This document shows positions 18,572-27,204 of a stretch of DNA of 64,000 nt, piece after piece. The stretch covers positions 151,347 through 215,346 of the forward strand of contig PEBW01000003.1 of the NCBI GenBank assembly GCA_003050565.1, read 5' to 3'. The notes under the pieces are model-generated. The model was given only the letters and a program-made list of their open reading frames with translations. It was not told where the DNA came from and did not search any database. How positions within the stretch are numbered: the first letter of the stretch is position 1; each line of letters begins with the position of its first letter. This stretch comes from Brockia lithotrophica. GTDB taxonomy: Bacteria; Bacillota; Bacilli; Thermicanales; DSM-22653. The position numbers and the translations under genes are program-made.

Positions 18572-18589
18572 GCGGGAGGTGGGAAGGGT

Positions 18590-19588
18590 TCAGCTTTCCC
18601 AAAACGAGCCGTCCTTCAGCCAACGGGCGACATCCTTGGCGTGGTAGGTGATCACGAGGTCGGCGCCGGCCCGGCGAATCCCCAAGAGGATTTCCCGCAC
18701 GGTGCGGCGTTCGTCGAGCCAACCCACGCGGGAAGCAGCCTTGACCATGCTGTATTCGCCGCTCACGTTGTACGCCACGAGGGGATGGGGGAAACGCTCG
18801 CGAAGGAGGCGGAGCACGTCGAGGTATGCGAGCGCGGGTTTGACCATGAGGAGGTCGGCTCCCTGGGCGACGTCCGCCTCCGCTTCGCGCAGGGCCTCGC
18901 GGGAGTTTGCCGGGTCCATCTGGTACGTGCGGCGATCGCCGAAGGCCGGCGCCGACTGCGCCGCATCGCGAAACGGCCCGTAGAAGGCGGAAGCGTACTT
19001 CACGGAATAGGCGAGGATGGGTACGTCGGTGAACCCGTGCTCGTCGAGCGTCCGGCGGATCGCCGCCACCACGCCGTCCATCATGCTGGAGGGGGCGACA
19101 ATGTCCGCACCCGCCCGGGCCTGGGAAAGGGCGGCGGCCGCGTGCAGAGGAAGCGAAGCGTCGTTGAGCACCTTGCCGTCCTCGACAAGGCCGCAGTGGC
19201 CGTGGGAGGTGTACTCGCAGAGGCAGGTGTCCGCAATGAGGACGAGCTCGGGGTGCGTGCGCTTGAGCTCGCGCAACGCCCGCTGGACGATCCCTTCCGG
19301 ATCGTAGGCGCAGCTCCCGCGCTCGTCCTTTTGTTCCGGGGGCAGAACGCCAAAGAGGATCGCGGCGCGAATCCCGAGCTCCAGAAGTTCCTCCGCCTCG
19401 TAGGGTAACCGATCCAGGGGGATTTGGAAGACTCCCGGCATGGAGGGAACCTCGCGCCGAACGCCCGTCCCCTCCGTCACGAAGATCGGGTAAATGAGGT
19501 CGGCCGCGTCCAGAGTAGTCTCGCGTACGAGGGAGCGTAAGGTTTCGCTGGCGCGCAGGCGCCGAAGCCTGGCAAAGGGATCGCTCAT
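18590..19588 (-). CDS. hemB: Delta-aminolevulinic acid dehydratase (porphobilinogen synthase)
   Basis: Condenses two 5-aminolevulinate molecules into porphobilinogen. The 332 residues contain the zinc-binding cysteines C122, C124 and C132 ([14 protein letters not shown]) and both Schiff-base lysines, K197 (YSVKYAS) and K250 (MVKPALAY). This is therefore the zinc-dependent form. Gene order hemA-X-C-D-B matches B. subtilis. It starts 24 bp after hemD. Confidence 0.96.
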   Translation of the reverse strand: MSDPFARLRRLRASETLRSLVRETTLDAADLIYPIFVTEGTGVRREVPSMPGVFQIPLDRLPYEAEELLELGIRAAILFGVLPPEQKDERGSCAYDPEGIVQRALRELKRTHPELVLIADTCLCEYTSHGHCGLVEDGKVLNDASLPLHAAAALSQARAGADIVAPSSMMDGVVAAIRRTLDEHGFTDVPILAYSVKYASAFYGPFRDAAQSAPAFGDRRTYQMDPANSREALREAEADVAQGADLLMVKPALAYLDVLRLLRERFPHPLVAYNVSGEYSMVKAASRVGWLDERRTVREILLGIRRAGADLVITYHAKDVARWLKDGSFWES

Positions 19589-19612
19589 CGAACCGCCCGG
19601 CGTCCGCCGGGC

Positions 19613-20419
19613 TCACCTCCTTTCCCGCAGGGGGAATTTTCCTTCTGCAACCGCGCGGGCGAGGGCCGCAACGAGCGCCTCCGCCGTGTAGTGCTCCGGC
19701 TGAACCACCGGCGTGATGCCGAGCTCCTCAAGGCGCCGCGTCGTCACGGGACCGATGCTCGCGAGAGGAACGCGGCGAAGGAGGTCCTCTCTCCCTTCCA
19801 CGGCTTGGACGAGCGCGTCGACCGCCGAGGGGCTGAAGAGGAGGACGACGTCCACGGCGCCCGCGGCGAGAGCGTTCCGGACGCACGCCTGGCCCTCGGC
19901 GTCCGGAAGGGTGTCGTAGAGCACCACTTCGTCCACCGCCCATCCGGCCGCCCGCAAGCGCTCCGGGAGGACTTCCCGCGCCTTCCGTGCACGGGGGAAG
20001 AACGCGCGCCGCGATCCCTCGGGAAATTCCGCCAGGACGGCCTGGGCCAGCCCTTCCCCTGTCTCCTCCTCCGCTACGAGGTCCGGAGGACGGCCGAAGG
20101 TCCGGGCGAAAGCCTCTGCCGTCCGCGGCCCGACGCAGGCGACGCGCGGGGAAGTCCCAAGCACGACATCCGCCGGTAGGACCTTCCGCAGGATGCGGAC
20201 CGCGTTCCGGCTCGTGAGGAGAAGGAGATCGTACGAGGCGAGAGCCTGCAAGCGGGGGACGTCGGAAGGGGCAAGAGGGAGGGGGGCGATCGCGAGAAGC
20301 GGGCAGACGACCGGAATTCCCCCCCACGACGCGACGAGCTCCGCCGCCTCCTGGGCGTCTTCCCGCGGGCGCGTCACGAGGACGCGCAACCCGCGGAGCG
20401 GGAAAGCCGACGATTCCAA
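19613..20419 (-). CDS. hemD: Uroporphyrinogen-III synthase
   Basis: Closes hydroxymethylbilane to uroporphyrinogen III. HemD sequences are poorly conserved; recognition rests on RVLVTRPREDAQEAAELV at the N-terminus, LLLTSRNAVRIL, a central VACVGPRTAEAF and the late segment ASIGPVTTRRLEELG, plus its place between hemC and hemB. The start chosen is the TTG at 20419, with AGAGGAGG 7 bases upstream, giving 268 residues; the frame is open to another TTG at 20467, which lacks such a site. Confidence 0.9.
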   Translation of the reverse strand: MESSAFPLRGLRVLVTRPREDAQEAAELVASWGGIPVVCPLLAIAPLPLAPSDVPRLQALASYDLLLLTSRNAVRILRKVLPADVVLGTSPRVACVGPRTAEAFARTFGRPPDLVAEEETGEGLAQAVLAEFPEGSRRAFFPRARKAREVLPERLRAAGWAVDEVVLYDTLPDAEGQACVRNALAAGAVDVVLLFSPSAVDALVQAVEGREDLLRRVPLASIGPVTTRRLEELGITPVVQPEHYTAEALVAALARAVAEGKFPLRERR

Positions 20420-20498
20420 GGCATTTCCTCCTCTACAACGCTCTCTACACGCGCACCGGGATCCCAACCCTTTGGAAAGTGCGGTCCGGGCGGACTCT

Positions 20499-21476
20499 CT
20501 AGACCTCGCCCGCGTCAGGGGGGGAAGGAAGCGACGGGCTTCCCCGGACGCCGGACGCCGGTGTCGCCCATCCGGCGAGGGCGCGGGCGGCGCCGCGAGC
20601 GAGGAGCGCTTCGGCCAGGGTGCGGGCGACCTCGTCGGGATCCCGCCCGCGCGCTTCGGCCTCTACGTAGGACGTACCGTCGGGAGCGGCGACAAAGCCC
20701 TTCATCGCCAGGATTTCCCCCTCCCACCACGTGTACGCCCCGATGGGGACGTGACAGTTCCCGCCTACGGCCCGGAGGAACGCGCGCTCCGCCCGGACGC
20801 GGGCGGCGCTCTGGGGATCGTCGAGGGCGCGCAAGATCTCTCCGACCGCCCCATCCTCCTCCCGCGCCTCGAGGGCGAGCGCTCCTTGGGCGATCGCCGG
20901 GATGAACTCCCTCGGGTCGAGGATCTCTCCGGCGAGCTCCGCTAGACCCAGGCGTACGAGGCCCGCCCGGGCAAGGACCACGGCGTCCACTTCCCCGGCC
21001 TCGAGTTTCCGCAGGCGGGTGTCTACGTTTCCCCGCAAGGGAACTACCACGAGGTCGGGGCGAAGGCGCCGAAGGAGCACGGCGCGGCGCAGGCTGCTCG
21101 TTCCCACGCGCGCACCCCGCGGCAGGGCTGCGAGGGATTCCCCCCGCCGTGCGACGAGCACGTCCTCTGCTGCCTCGCGCGGGGGTACGGCGACGATGGC
21201 AAGACCGGGGGGGAGCTCGGCGGGAAGATCCTTAAAGCTGTGGACCGCGAAGTCCGCGCGCCCGGCGAGAAGTTCGGCTTCGATCGCCTTTACGAACAAC
21301 CCCTTCCCGCCGACTTCTGCGAGAGAGCGATCGAGAAAGCGATCCCCTTCCGTGACGACTTCCCTCAGCTCGATCCTAAGGTCGGGAAAACGCGCGAGGA
21401 GGGCCACGCGCACCGCCCGACTCTGGGCGAGCGCGAGGGCGCTCCGCCGCGTAGCGAGGACGAGAGTCCCATGCAC
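20499..21476 (-). CDS. hemC: Porphobilinogen deaminase (hydroxymethylbilane synthase)
   Basis: Assembles four porphobilinogens into hydroxymethylbilane on a covalently bound dipyrromethane cofactor. The 325 residues show LATRRSALALAQS at the start, the catalytic HSFKD (D83), GTSSLRRA at about 125-132 and LRGNVDTRLRKL at about 148-159. The cofactor-binding cysteine is C241 in GGNCHVPIGAY. Translation begins 65 bp downstream of hemX. Confidence 0.96.
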   Translation of the reverse strand: MHGTLVLATRRSALALAQSRAVRVALLARFPDLRIELREVVTEGDRFLDRSLAEVGGKGLFVKAIEAELLAGRADFAVHSFKDLPAELPPGLAIVAVPPREAAEDVLVARRGESLAALPRGARVGTSSLRRAVLLRRLRPDLVVVPLRGNVDTRLRKLEAGEVDAVVLARAGLVRLGLAELAGEILDPREFIPAIAQGALALEAREEDGAVGEILRALDDPQSAARVRAERAFLRAVGGNCHVPIGAYTWWEGEILAMKGFVAAPDGTSYVEAEARGRDPDEVARTLAEALLARGAARALAGWATPASGVRGSPSLPSPPDAGEV

Positions 21477-21541
21477 CGAAGTTCGGCCTCCTCACGTTAC
21501 CGGAACTCGTCGACGAGGACGGGAATTCCGGACCGTTCGCG

Positions 21542-22375
21542 TTACGGAAAGACCGCGTACGCAAACGTATGCTCGAGGATGGAATTGGCGAAAGCCAGGA
21601 GGAAAAAGGCGAAGACGACGACCATCTCCATCCTCCAGCCGACCGGAAGCCGGAGGACGAGGATTACCGAGGCGAGAAAGAGGAGCGTGCCTACGGCCTT
21701 GGGATCGCTGGAGAGCACGAACCCCCGGGCGTAGGCTTCCCAGACCCCCAAAAGGGCGGCGAAGGCGAGCGAAAAGAAGCCGCCGCGGACGAGGAGACGT
21801 GCCCTCCGGAGGAGGTCCGCCAGCGGCAGAAAACCCACGTGCCACACCTTGGCGGGATCGCGCCGCAAGAGGTGTTCCTGCAGGAGGTAGAGGAGCGCGA
21901 GGACGCCGGCTGCGGCAAACGCCAGGTAGGCGAGAAAGGCGAACCCCACGTGCAGGGAGAGCCAGGGGTGCTCCCGCAAGACGGACTCCACGGTCACCCC
22001 CGAACCCAAAAACCTGGCCCCTTCCTCCGCATACGCAAAGAAGGCCCCCCGCAACGCGAGGAAGAAGGCAACGAAGTCCAAGAAGGGCAAAATCGCCCCT
22101 CCGAAACGCCGCTCGAGCGCCCGGCCCGCGGCAAAAGCGACGGTGACCCACGACCAGAGGAGCGCGAGGGAGGTCGTGGCGAACAACGATTCGCTCCGGA
22201 GAAATGCGGCGGCGACGCACGTTCCCGTAAGGACCGCCCACAGAAAGCGAAAATGCGACCAGGCGGGGTGCATCCCCGAAAGGGGTTCGGGCCTACCTAC
22301 CCGGAGGTAGGCGTACACACCCGCGACCCCGTACAGGATGGCCAGCGTGAGGAGGAGGTTTCCCACGGCCATCAC
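21542..22375 (-). CDS. hemX: HemX-type cytochrome c assembly family membrane protein
   Basis: Integral membrane protein of 277 residues with about eight hydrophobic segments. It belongs to the CcsA/ResC-like group and sits between hemA and hemC as in Bacillus, where HemX lowers the amount of HemA. The tryptophan-rich WxWxxxxP-type haem-handling motif of true CcsA is not evident. An inter-helix histidine appears in WLSLHVGFAFLAYLAF. The gene begins 18 bp after the hemA stop. Confidence 0.85.
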   Translation of the reverse strand: MMAVGNLLLTLAILYGVAGVYAYLRVGRPEPLSGMHPAWSHFRFLWAVLTGTCVAAAFLRSESLFATTSLALLWSWVTVAFAAGRALERRFGGAILPFLDFVAFFLALRGAFFAYAEEGARFLGSGVTVESVLREHPWLSLHVGFAFLAYLAFAAAGVLALLYLLQEHLLRRDPAKVWHVGFLPLADLLRRARLLVRGGFFSLAFAALLGVWEAYARGFVLSSDPKAVGTLLFLASVILVLRLPVGWRMEMVVVFAFFLLAFANSILEHTFAYAVFP

Positions 22376-22393
22376 CTCGTTGTTTCCCCGGCT

Positions 22394-23818
22394 TTACGGC
22401 GAGGACGGGGACGGGGAATGCGAGGAGACCTCTCGCCTGAGAACCTCTTTCGACGCCGTACGGGAGGGGCCCTCCTGCGTCTGCACGTCCTCTTCCCCCT
22501 CGGGATCCGTAAGCCACCGGAGGGAAGGATAGGCCGTGCGGCGGAGTACCTCTTCGGATAGGCCGAAGGCGCGAACGAACACCTCGCGCGCCTCACGTCC
22601 CTCCGGCGTTCCCGCCTGCTCTTTCAGGTAGGCAAGGGGGTCGCGGAGGATCTGGTTCACGATGCTCCGCGTGTGCTTCCGGAGGAGGCGGCGCTCCCGC
22701 TCGTCGAGGTCGGGGAGCTTGCGGAAGAGGCTCGCCAAGACCTCTTCCTGCACGCGGAACGCCTTCTCCCGCAGGGCGACGAGGGTGGGGAGCACATCCA
22801 GTTCCTCGAGCCAGCGCAAAAACTCCTGGGCTTCCCGCGCGACCTCACCTTCCAAGCTCTCCTTCATTCGACGTCGCCACGCGAGGTTGGCCTCTACGAC
22901 CCCCTTGAGGTCGTCGACGTTGTACACGTACGCTCCGGGGAGTCCGCCGATCTCGGGAGGCACGTCCCGGGGGACGGAAAGGTCCACAAAGAGGAGGGGG
23001 GAGCGCCGGCCGCGGAGTGCCTCTTCCGCCCACTCGGGACGCACAAGGGGGGAGGGGGCAGACGTGGCCGTGAGGACCACATCCGCTTCCTCGAGGCGGG
23101 CGGGGAGCTCGTCCAACCCGCCCCCCTCACCCCGAATCCCGAGCTCGCGCACGAGCTGGCGCGCCCGTTCCGCGGTGCGGTTGAGCACGACGACGCGCTC
23201 GGGGTCGAGGGCCCGAAGGTGCGCAAGGAGGAGTCGACCCGTCTCCCCTGCTCCGACGAGGAGCGCCCTTCGTCCGCGGAGGTCCCCGAAGATCTGCCGG
23301 ATGAGGGAAATGGCGACGTAGGCGACGGAAATCGGGTTGTCGTTCAGGCGCCGGTCGCGGTGCACCCGCTTGGCAAAGGCGATCGCCCGCAGAAAGGCCT
23401 GATTGAGCACCTTCCCCGTCGCTCCCCGGGCGAGGGCGTCCTCCCACGCCCGCCGCAACTGACCGAGGATCTCCGTCTCCCCGATCACGAGGGAGTCCAG
23501 ACCGGCGGCCACTCGGAAGAGGTGGCGGACGGCTTCGGTCCCTTCGTAGCGGTACACGTACGGACGTAGGCTCTCGCGCTCCGCGCGGGCGAGACGGGCA
23601 AACTCCGCCAGGACGACTTCGTCGGCCACCTTGGAATCCGCGGCGAGGAGGTAGACCTCCGTGCGGTTGCAGGTGAAGAGGAGGACGACTTCGTAGATTC
23701 CCGCGACGCGTAGAAAGTGGGCATAGGCTGCATCTACGTCATCTTCGGCACCGGAAAGACGCTCGCGTACCTCGAGCGGAGCCGTGCGCACGCTCACGCC
23801 GTAGACAAACAGCTTCAC
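22394..23818 (-). CDS. hemA: Glutamyl-tRNA reductase
   Basis: First committed enzyme of haem synthesis; it reduces glutamyl-tRNA to glutamate-1-semialdehyde with NADPH. The catalytic cysteine is C50 in FTCNRTEVY. Other landmarks are GLDSLVIGETEILGQ at about 105-119, the NADPH fold LLVGAGETGRLL and a C-terminal dimerisation helix. The GTG start follows AAAGGGGTGG. The final ~40 residues are a Ser/Thr/Glu-rich tail beyond the usual end. It heads the hem operon from a promoter with a cre-like site. Confidence 0.96.
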   Translation of the reverse strand: MKLFVYGVSVRTAPLEVRERLSGAEDDVDAAYAHFLRVAGIYEVVLLFTCNRTEVYLLAADSKVADEVVLAEFARLARAERESLRPYVYRYEGTEAVRHLFRVAAGLDSLVIGETEILGQLRRAWEDALARGATGKVLNQAFLRAIAFAKRVHRDRRLNDNPISVAYVAISLIRQIFGDLRGRRALLVGAGETGRLLLAHLRALDPERVVVLNRTAERARQLVRELGIRGEGGGLDELPARLEEADVVLTATSAPSPLVRPEWAEEALRGRRSPLLFVDLSVPRDVPPEIGGLPGAYVYNVDDLKGVVEANLAWRRRMKESLEGEVAREAQEFLRWLEELDVLPTLVALREKAFRVQEEVLASLFRKLPDLDERERRLLRKHTRSIVNQILRDPLAYLKEQAGTPEGREAREVFVRAFGLSEEVLRRTAYPSLRWLTDPEGEEDVQTQEGPSRTASKEVLRREVSSHSPSPSSP

Positions 23819-23912
23819 GTCGCTTCCACCCCTTTGCGGAAGCCGCCGCCTCCCGAATCGGGACGTGGGCGTCCCGAGCCTTCGGTACGGCCTATCTCGT
23901 CCGATCTCTACG

Positions 23913-23926
23913 TGAAAACGATTCCA
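23913..23926 (-). promoter_or_regulatory. cre-like site at the hemA start point
   Basis: The plus-strand bases TGAAAACGATTCCA match the Bacillus cre consensus TGWAANCGNTNWCA at every position except one (C for W at position 12). It lies six bases downstream of the hemA -10 box. The ccpA promoter in this window has a perfect match at the same relative place. Confidence 0.5.
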
Positions 23927-23932
23927 AAAAGG

Positions 23933-23962
23933 ATTCTACCATATACACTGGCTTTAGAGGAA
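23933..23962 (-). promoter_or_regulatory. Promoter of the hem operon
   Basis: On the minus strand an extended -10 box TGGTAGAAT, with a weak -35 (TTCCTC) 18 bases before TAGAAT. The leader to the hemA start is about 110 bases and includes a small CGGGACG / CGTCCCG stem. Confidence 0.6.
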
Positions 23963-24005
23963 CCTCCCTTTGCGGCAAAAAGAACCAAGGAGAGGGGATG
24001 CGGCT

Positions 24006-24641
24006 TCAACGCATCCCCTCGACCTCTACCCGGGAACGCGGATCCGCCTCCGCCAGAGCGTTCACCTCCCTGGCCGCCGCCCCGGAAACCCCGTAAACGG
24101 TCACATCCGCTCCGATCGGCCGATTCCGGCGGTTGAAGATGAGGCGAATGCGTACGGCACCGCCGTCCAATTCGGTAACCGCTTCCCCACGGTGAAAGGC
24201 CTTCTCCAGGTCCCTCCGCAAGGGCAGGTGGGGAGGGAAGGGCTTTTCGAGGAGCTCCTCCGCCGTCTTCCCGAGGTACCGCTCCGCGCCGGCGTTTACG
24301 GCCAAGATTCGGTAGTGGCGGTTCACCACGATACGCGCGACTTCCTCCGGCCTGCCGCGGGTGAAGACGGGGACGAGGAGCTCATGGGGGTCGACCCCGA
24401 GGGCGCGCGCGATCGTTTCCACCTTGCGCAGGGAGAGATTTCCCCGGCCGCTCTCGATTCGGGCGACAAACGGCTGGCGTACCCCTAAAAGGTCGGCGAG
24501 TTCGCGCTGTGTGAGCCCTCGCTCTCGCCGCAAACGCTTCACGTGGTAGGACAGGCGGAAGTTCGTCGTATCCTCTACGTCTCGGAGAAAGAGCGGATCT
24601 TCGCGAAGGACCGAGCGCACATACGAGGTGAGTTCGTCCAA
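24006..24641 (-). CDS. XRE-family transcriptional regulator with a PAS-like sensor domain
   Basis: A 211-residue protein starting at a TTG with AGGGGGG 6 bases upstream; the frame is open to 24707 but without a comparable site. Residues about 33-88 form a Cro/C1-type helix-turn-helix (RLRRERGLTQRELADLLG, then RQPFVARIESG). Residues about 98-190 look like a PAS domain (VNRHYRILAVNAGAERYLGK). It probably senses a small molecule or redox state through the PAS domain and binds DNA as a dimer. It lies upstream of hemA and divergent from the EamA transporter gene. No cofactor-binding residue can be named. Confidence 0.8.
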   Translation of the reverse strand: MDELTSYVRSVLREDPLFLRDVEDTTNFRLSYHVKRLRRERGLTQRELADLLGVRQPFVARIESGRGNLSLRKVETIARALGVDPHELLVPVFTRGRPEEVARIVVNRHYRILAVNAGAERYLGKTAEELLEKPFPPHLPLRRDLEKAFHRGEAVTELDGGAVRIRLIFNRRNRPIGADVTVYGVSGAAAREVNALAEADPRSRVEVEGMR

Positions 24642-24990
24642 GGTGAGCCCCCCTGTTCTCTTGTGCTTTTCTTTCTCTGCACCGTCGACCTTTCTTTCTC
24701 CCTGCACCGCCGAGAAGCCGTACGCGATCCGCCGAAGTCCTTCGCTTCGTGACGTGCCCGGAAAAATTCGCTATAATCGGCGGTATGGCGGTCCGAGAAA
24801 AAGCCGGAGAAGCGGGGAAATCTTTCCGCGAAGGTACCGCCCGCCGCCGGCGGCTGAAGCGAATCGCATTCCGAACACCGCCGGCGGCCCCGGCGCCAAA
24901 TTTCTCACGTTAAAGATACACCAAAGAACCACCTTACACAAGAAATGTACATCTTCCGGACGTTTCCGCAAACAAGGTGAGGAACCGCAC
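24642..24990. other. Intergenic region between the XRE-PAS regulator and the EamA gene
   Basis: This 349-bp gap holds two imperfect copies of TTTCTTTCTCtGCACCG-like sequence (24668-24684 and 24691-24708), just upstream of the regulator and possibly its own operator. It also holds the plus-strand promoter at 24749-24777 and a ~207-base transcribed leader for the EamA gene. The leader contains a GGAAA/TTTCC hairpin near 24816-24835 and two copies of the palindrome CCGCCGGCGG (24844-24853 and 24879-24888). I recognise no known riboswitch. Confidence 0.55.
24749..24777 (+). promoter_or_regulatory. Promoter of the EamA transporter gene
   Basis: GTGACG, 17 bases, TATAAT on the plus strand. The -10 is a perfect consensus. 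Confidence 0.7.
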
Positions 24991-25932
24991 ATGTCCGAAT
25001 TTCTCCTCGTCGGAGTGAGCTTTGTATGGGGGACGACGTTCGTCCTCGTGAAGGACGCCCTCCCCATCCTTCCCCCGTTTGCGTTTTTGGCGGTCCGCTT
25101 CGCCCTCGCCTTCCTCTTCTTCCTCCCCCTCTGCCTGTGGGAACGAAGGCGGGGCCGTGCCCCCGTTCGCCCTGCCGACGTCGCCCTCGGCTTCCGGCTG
25201 GGAATGTGGTTGTTTTTGGGGTACGCCTTGCAAACGGTGGGACTTCAACATACGACGGCCGCCAAGGCGGGGTTCCTCACCGGCCTCTCCGTGATCCTCG
25301 TGCCCCTCCTGGGTTGGCTTCTCGGGAGGAACGACCTTCGGAAGCGGGACCTCCTCTCCGCCGCCGCCGCGCTCCTCGGGCTTTACTTCCTCACGGGAAC
25401 CGAGGCCGCCGCTTCCGCCGGCGCGGCGCACGAGTCCTTGGGCGATCTTCTCGTCCTCCTTTGCGCCCTCTTCTTCGCCGTGCAGATCGTCGAAACCGAC
25501 CGCCTCGTCCGCCAAAGCTCGCCCACCGTGCTCGCAACCTTTCAGGTCCTCGCCGTGGCGGTCTTTAGCATTCCCTTTTCCCTCCTCTGGGAAGCGGATG
25601 CCCTGGCGACCCTCGGCCCGAGGCTCCTCGCTCCCCCCGTCCTCCTCGCCCTCGCGGTCACCTCGTTTTTCGCGACGACGTTTGCCTTCTGGGCCCAGGC
25701 GCACGCGCAACGGCGCGTGCCCCCGTCCCACGTCGCCCTCATCTTCGCCCTGGAGCCGGTGTTCGCCGCGCTGGCCGGTGTGCTCTGGGCGGGCGAACCG
25801 TTTACCCTGTCCATGGGAATCGGCAGCGCCCTGATCCTCGGAGGGATCCTCCTCACGTCCCTCCTCCCCCGGTCGCCGCAATCCGAAGGCGAAAACGGGC
25901 GCAACGCCGAGGAAATCCCCACGTCGGAATAA
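24991..25932 (+). CDS. EamA/DMT-superfamily transporter
   Basis: Inner-membrane protein of 313 residues with about ten hydrophobic segments arranged as two EamA repeats. The ATG at 24991 is preceded by AGGTGAGG. Motifs include VGVSFVWGTTFVLVKDAL at the N-terminus, TTAAKAGFLTGLSVILVPLLG in the first repeat and HVALIFALEPVFAALAGVL in the second, as in metabolite exporters of the RhaT/YdcZ type. It probably exports an amino acid or other metabolite; the substrate cannot be read from sequence. Confidence 0.88.
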   Translation: MSEFLLVGVSFVWGTTFVLVKDALPILPPFAFLAVRFALAFLFFLPLCLWERRRGRAPVRPADVALGFRLGMWLFLGYALQTVGLQHTTAAKAGFLTGLSVILVPLLGWLLGRNDLRKRDLLSAAAALLGLYFLTGTEAAASAGAAHESLGDLLVLLCALFFAVQIVETDRLVRQSSPTVLATFQVLAVAVFSIPFSLLWEADALATLGPRLLAPPVLLALAVTSFFATTFAFWAQAHAQRRVPPSHVALIFALEPVFAALAGVLWAGEPFTLSMGIGSALILGGILLTSLLPRSPQSEGENGRNAEEIPTSE

Positions 25933-26036
25933 GACGTGCCGCGAGGATCGGCGACCGCGACAAAAAAACTTTATCGAACACGCGCTCCCGAAAGTTCCTC
26001 GGCGCTTCGGACGCTCTCGGGGAGGTGACATCCTTC

Positions 26037-26525
26037 TTGCACACGCGAACGGTGTTGGGGCTCGTGCTCTTCTTCGTCGGGCTTGTCTTCCTCCTCTGGC
26101 CGGATCCCCTCCGCTTCCTTCCTCCGTGGACGAACCTCGCGGCTGCGGACGCGCGGTTCGCCCTCCCCCTCGTCGGGGGAGCGCTCGCCATCTTCGCCTT
26201 TCGCGTTCCCGGGAGCGCGCGCGAAGCATACCTCACGTCCGCCCTCGTCCTCCTCACGTTCGGAGGAGTGTCCTGGTTTCCTCCCGCTTTCCCCGCAGCC
26301 AACGCCGGAACGATCTTCTGGACGTGGGGGACGGCAGCGGTGGGGGTCGCCCTCTTCTTCGCCTTTGCGCGGACGGGACACCGCCCCGCCGTCGTGTGGG
26401 GAGGTGCGCTTCTCCTTCCCGCAGTGTTTTCCTTTCTCGGCGTTCGCGCGTTCGCCTACGCCGTGCTTCTCGCCGGCCTTTCCCTTCTCCTCGAGCGGGC
26501 GCCCGCGCGGAGGAGCCGCAGGTGA
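26037..26525 (+). CDS. Hypothetical multi-pass membrane protein
   Basis: A 162-residue very hydrophobic protein with about six membrane segments, starting at a TTG behind GGGGAGG; a GTG twelve bases upstream is possible but overlaps that ribosome-binding site. The first segment, TVLGLVLFFVGLVFLLWPDPL, loosely resembles the small DUF5668/LiaF-type membrane domain. The end is a basic ARRSRR tail. It is convergent with engB, with two bases between the two stops. No family assigned. Confidence 0.6.
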   Translation: MHTRTVLGLVLFFVGLVFLLWPDPLRFLPPWTNLAAADARFALPLVGGALAIFAFRVPGSAREAYLTSALVLLTFGGVSWFPPAFPAANAGTIFWTWGTAAVGVALFFAFARTGHRPAVVWGGALLLPAVFSFLGVRAFAYAVLLAGLSLLLERAPARRSRR

Positions 26526-26527
26526 GG

Positions 26528-27124
26528 TCAGCCGTTCCCCCGCAGGGCATCGCGGATCGCACGCCACACCTCGCCGAGACCCTCGCCCGTCCGCGCAGAG
26601 GTGAGGATGGGGGGCTCCGAAAGGGCGAAGGCCTGAACGAAGCGGCGGCCCGCCTGCGCGCGCTCCGCCCGAGCAAGGGCGTCGACCTTGGTCACCACCG
26701 CGCGAAAGGGCAACCCTTGGCTTCGGAGCCAGGCAAAGGTCTCCGCGTCTTTCCCTTGGGGGGGAACGCGCCCGTCCAAAAGGACGAACGTGAGCCGAGG
26801 GCGTTCGGCAAAGTAGGCTTCCGTGAGGGCGGCGATGCGCACGAGTTCCCGCTGCGGGAGCTTGGCATACCCGTATCCCGGAAGGTCGACTACGTACCAC
26901 GCCCCGTCCACGAGCACGTAGTGCACCGCTTGCGTGCGTCCGGGAGTCTTGCTCGTGCGGAAGAGATCCTTCCCGAGAAGGGCGTTTACGAGCGAAGACT
27001 TGCCGACGTTAGAACGGCCGATAAAGGCAAACTGCGGCCGCACGTCCCGGAGCAGTTGCTCCGGCGTGTAGGCCGCGCCGACGTATTCGACCGATTTGGG
27101 CTTCACGGCAAGATCCGGGCGCAC
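26528..27124 (-). CDS. engB: Ribosome biogenesis GTP-binding protein YsxC/EngB
   Basis: Essential GTPase needed for late 50S subunit assembly. The 198 residues contain G1 GRSNVGKS (36-43), G2 region SKTPGRTQ, G3 DLPGYG (80-85) and G4 TKVD (145-148). In B. subtilis ysxC lies between lonA and hemA; here it follows lonB and is separated from hemA by three other genes. The start is a GTG at 27124; GGAGGTGG lies 13 bases upstream, a rather long gap. Confidence 0.94.
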   Translation of the reverse strand: MRPDLAVKPKSVEYVGAAYTPEQLLRDVRPQFAFIGRSNVGKSSLVNALLGKDLFRTSKTPGRTQAVHYVLVDGAWYVVDLPGYGYAKLPQRELVRIAALTEAYFAERPRLTFVLLDGRVPPQGKDAETFAWLRSQGLPFRAVVTKVDALARAERAQAGRRFVQAFALSEPPILTSARTGEGLGEVWRAIRDALRGNG

Positions 27125-27151
27125 CGATGCACGGCGACCACCTCCGCCCCC

Positions 27152-27180
27152 ATTCTAGAGAAGGAAACACCCCGGCGCAA
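27152..27180 (-). promoter_or_regulatory. Promoter of engB, overlapping the lonB terminator
   Basis: On the minus strand TTGCGC, exactly 17 bases, TAGAAT. The -35 hexamer lies inside the terminator stem of the upstream gene. Confidence 0.55.
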
Positions 27181-27195
27181 AGATGCGCCGGGGTG
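27160..27195 (-). terminator. Intrinsic terminator of lonB
   Basis: A perfect 12-bp stem CACCCCGGCGCA / TGCGCCGGGGTG with a 4-base loop lies nine bases beyond the lonB stop, followed on the minus strand by TTTCCTTCT. Confidence 0.8.
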
Positions 27196-27204
27196 CCCGC
27201 GCGC

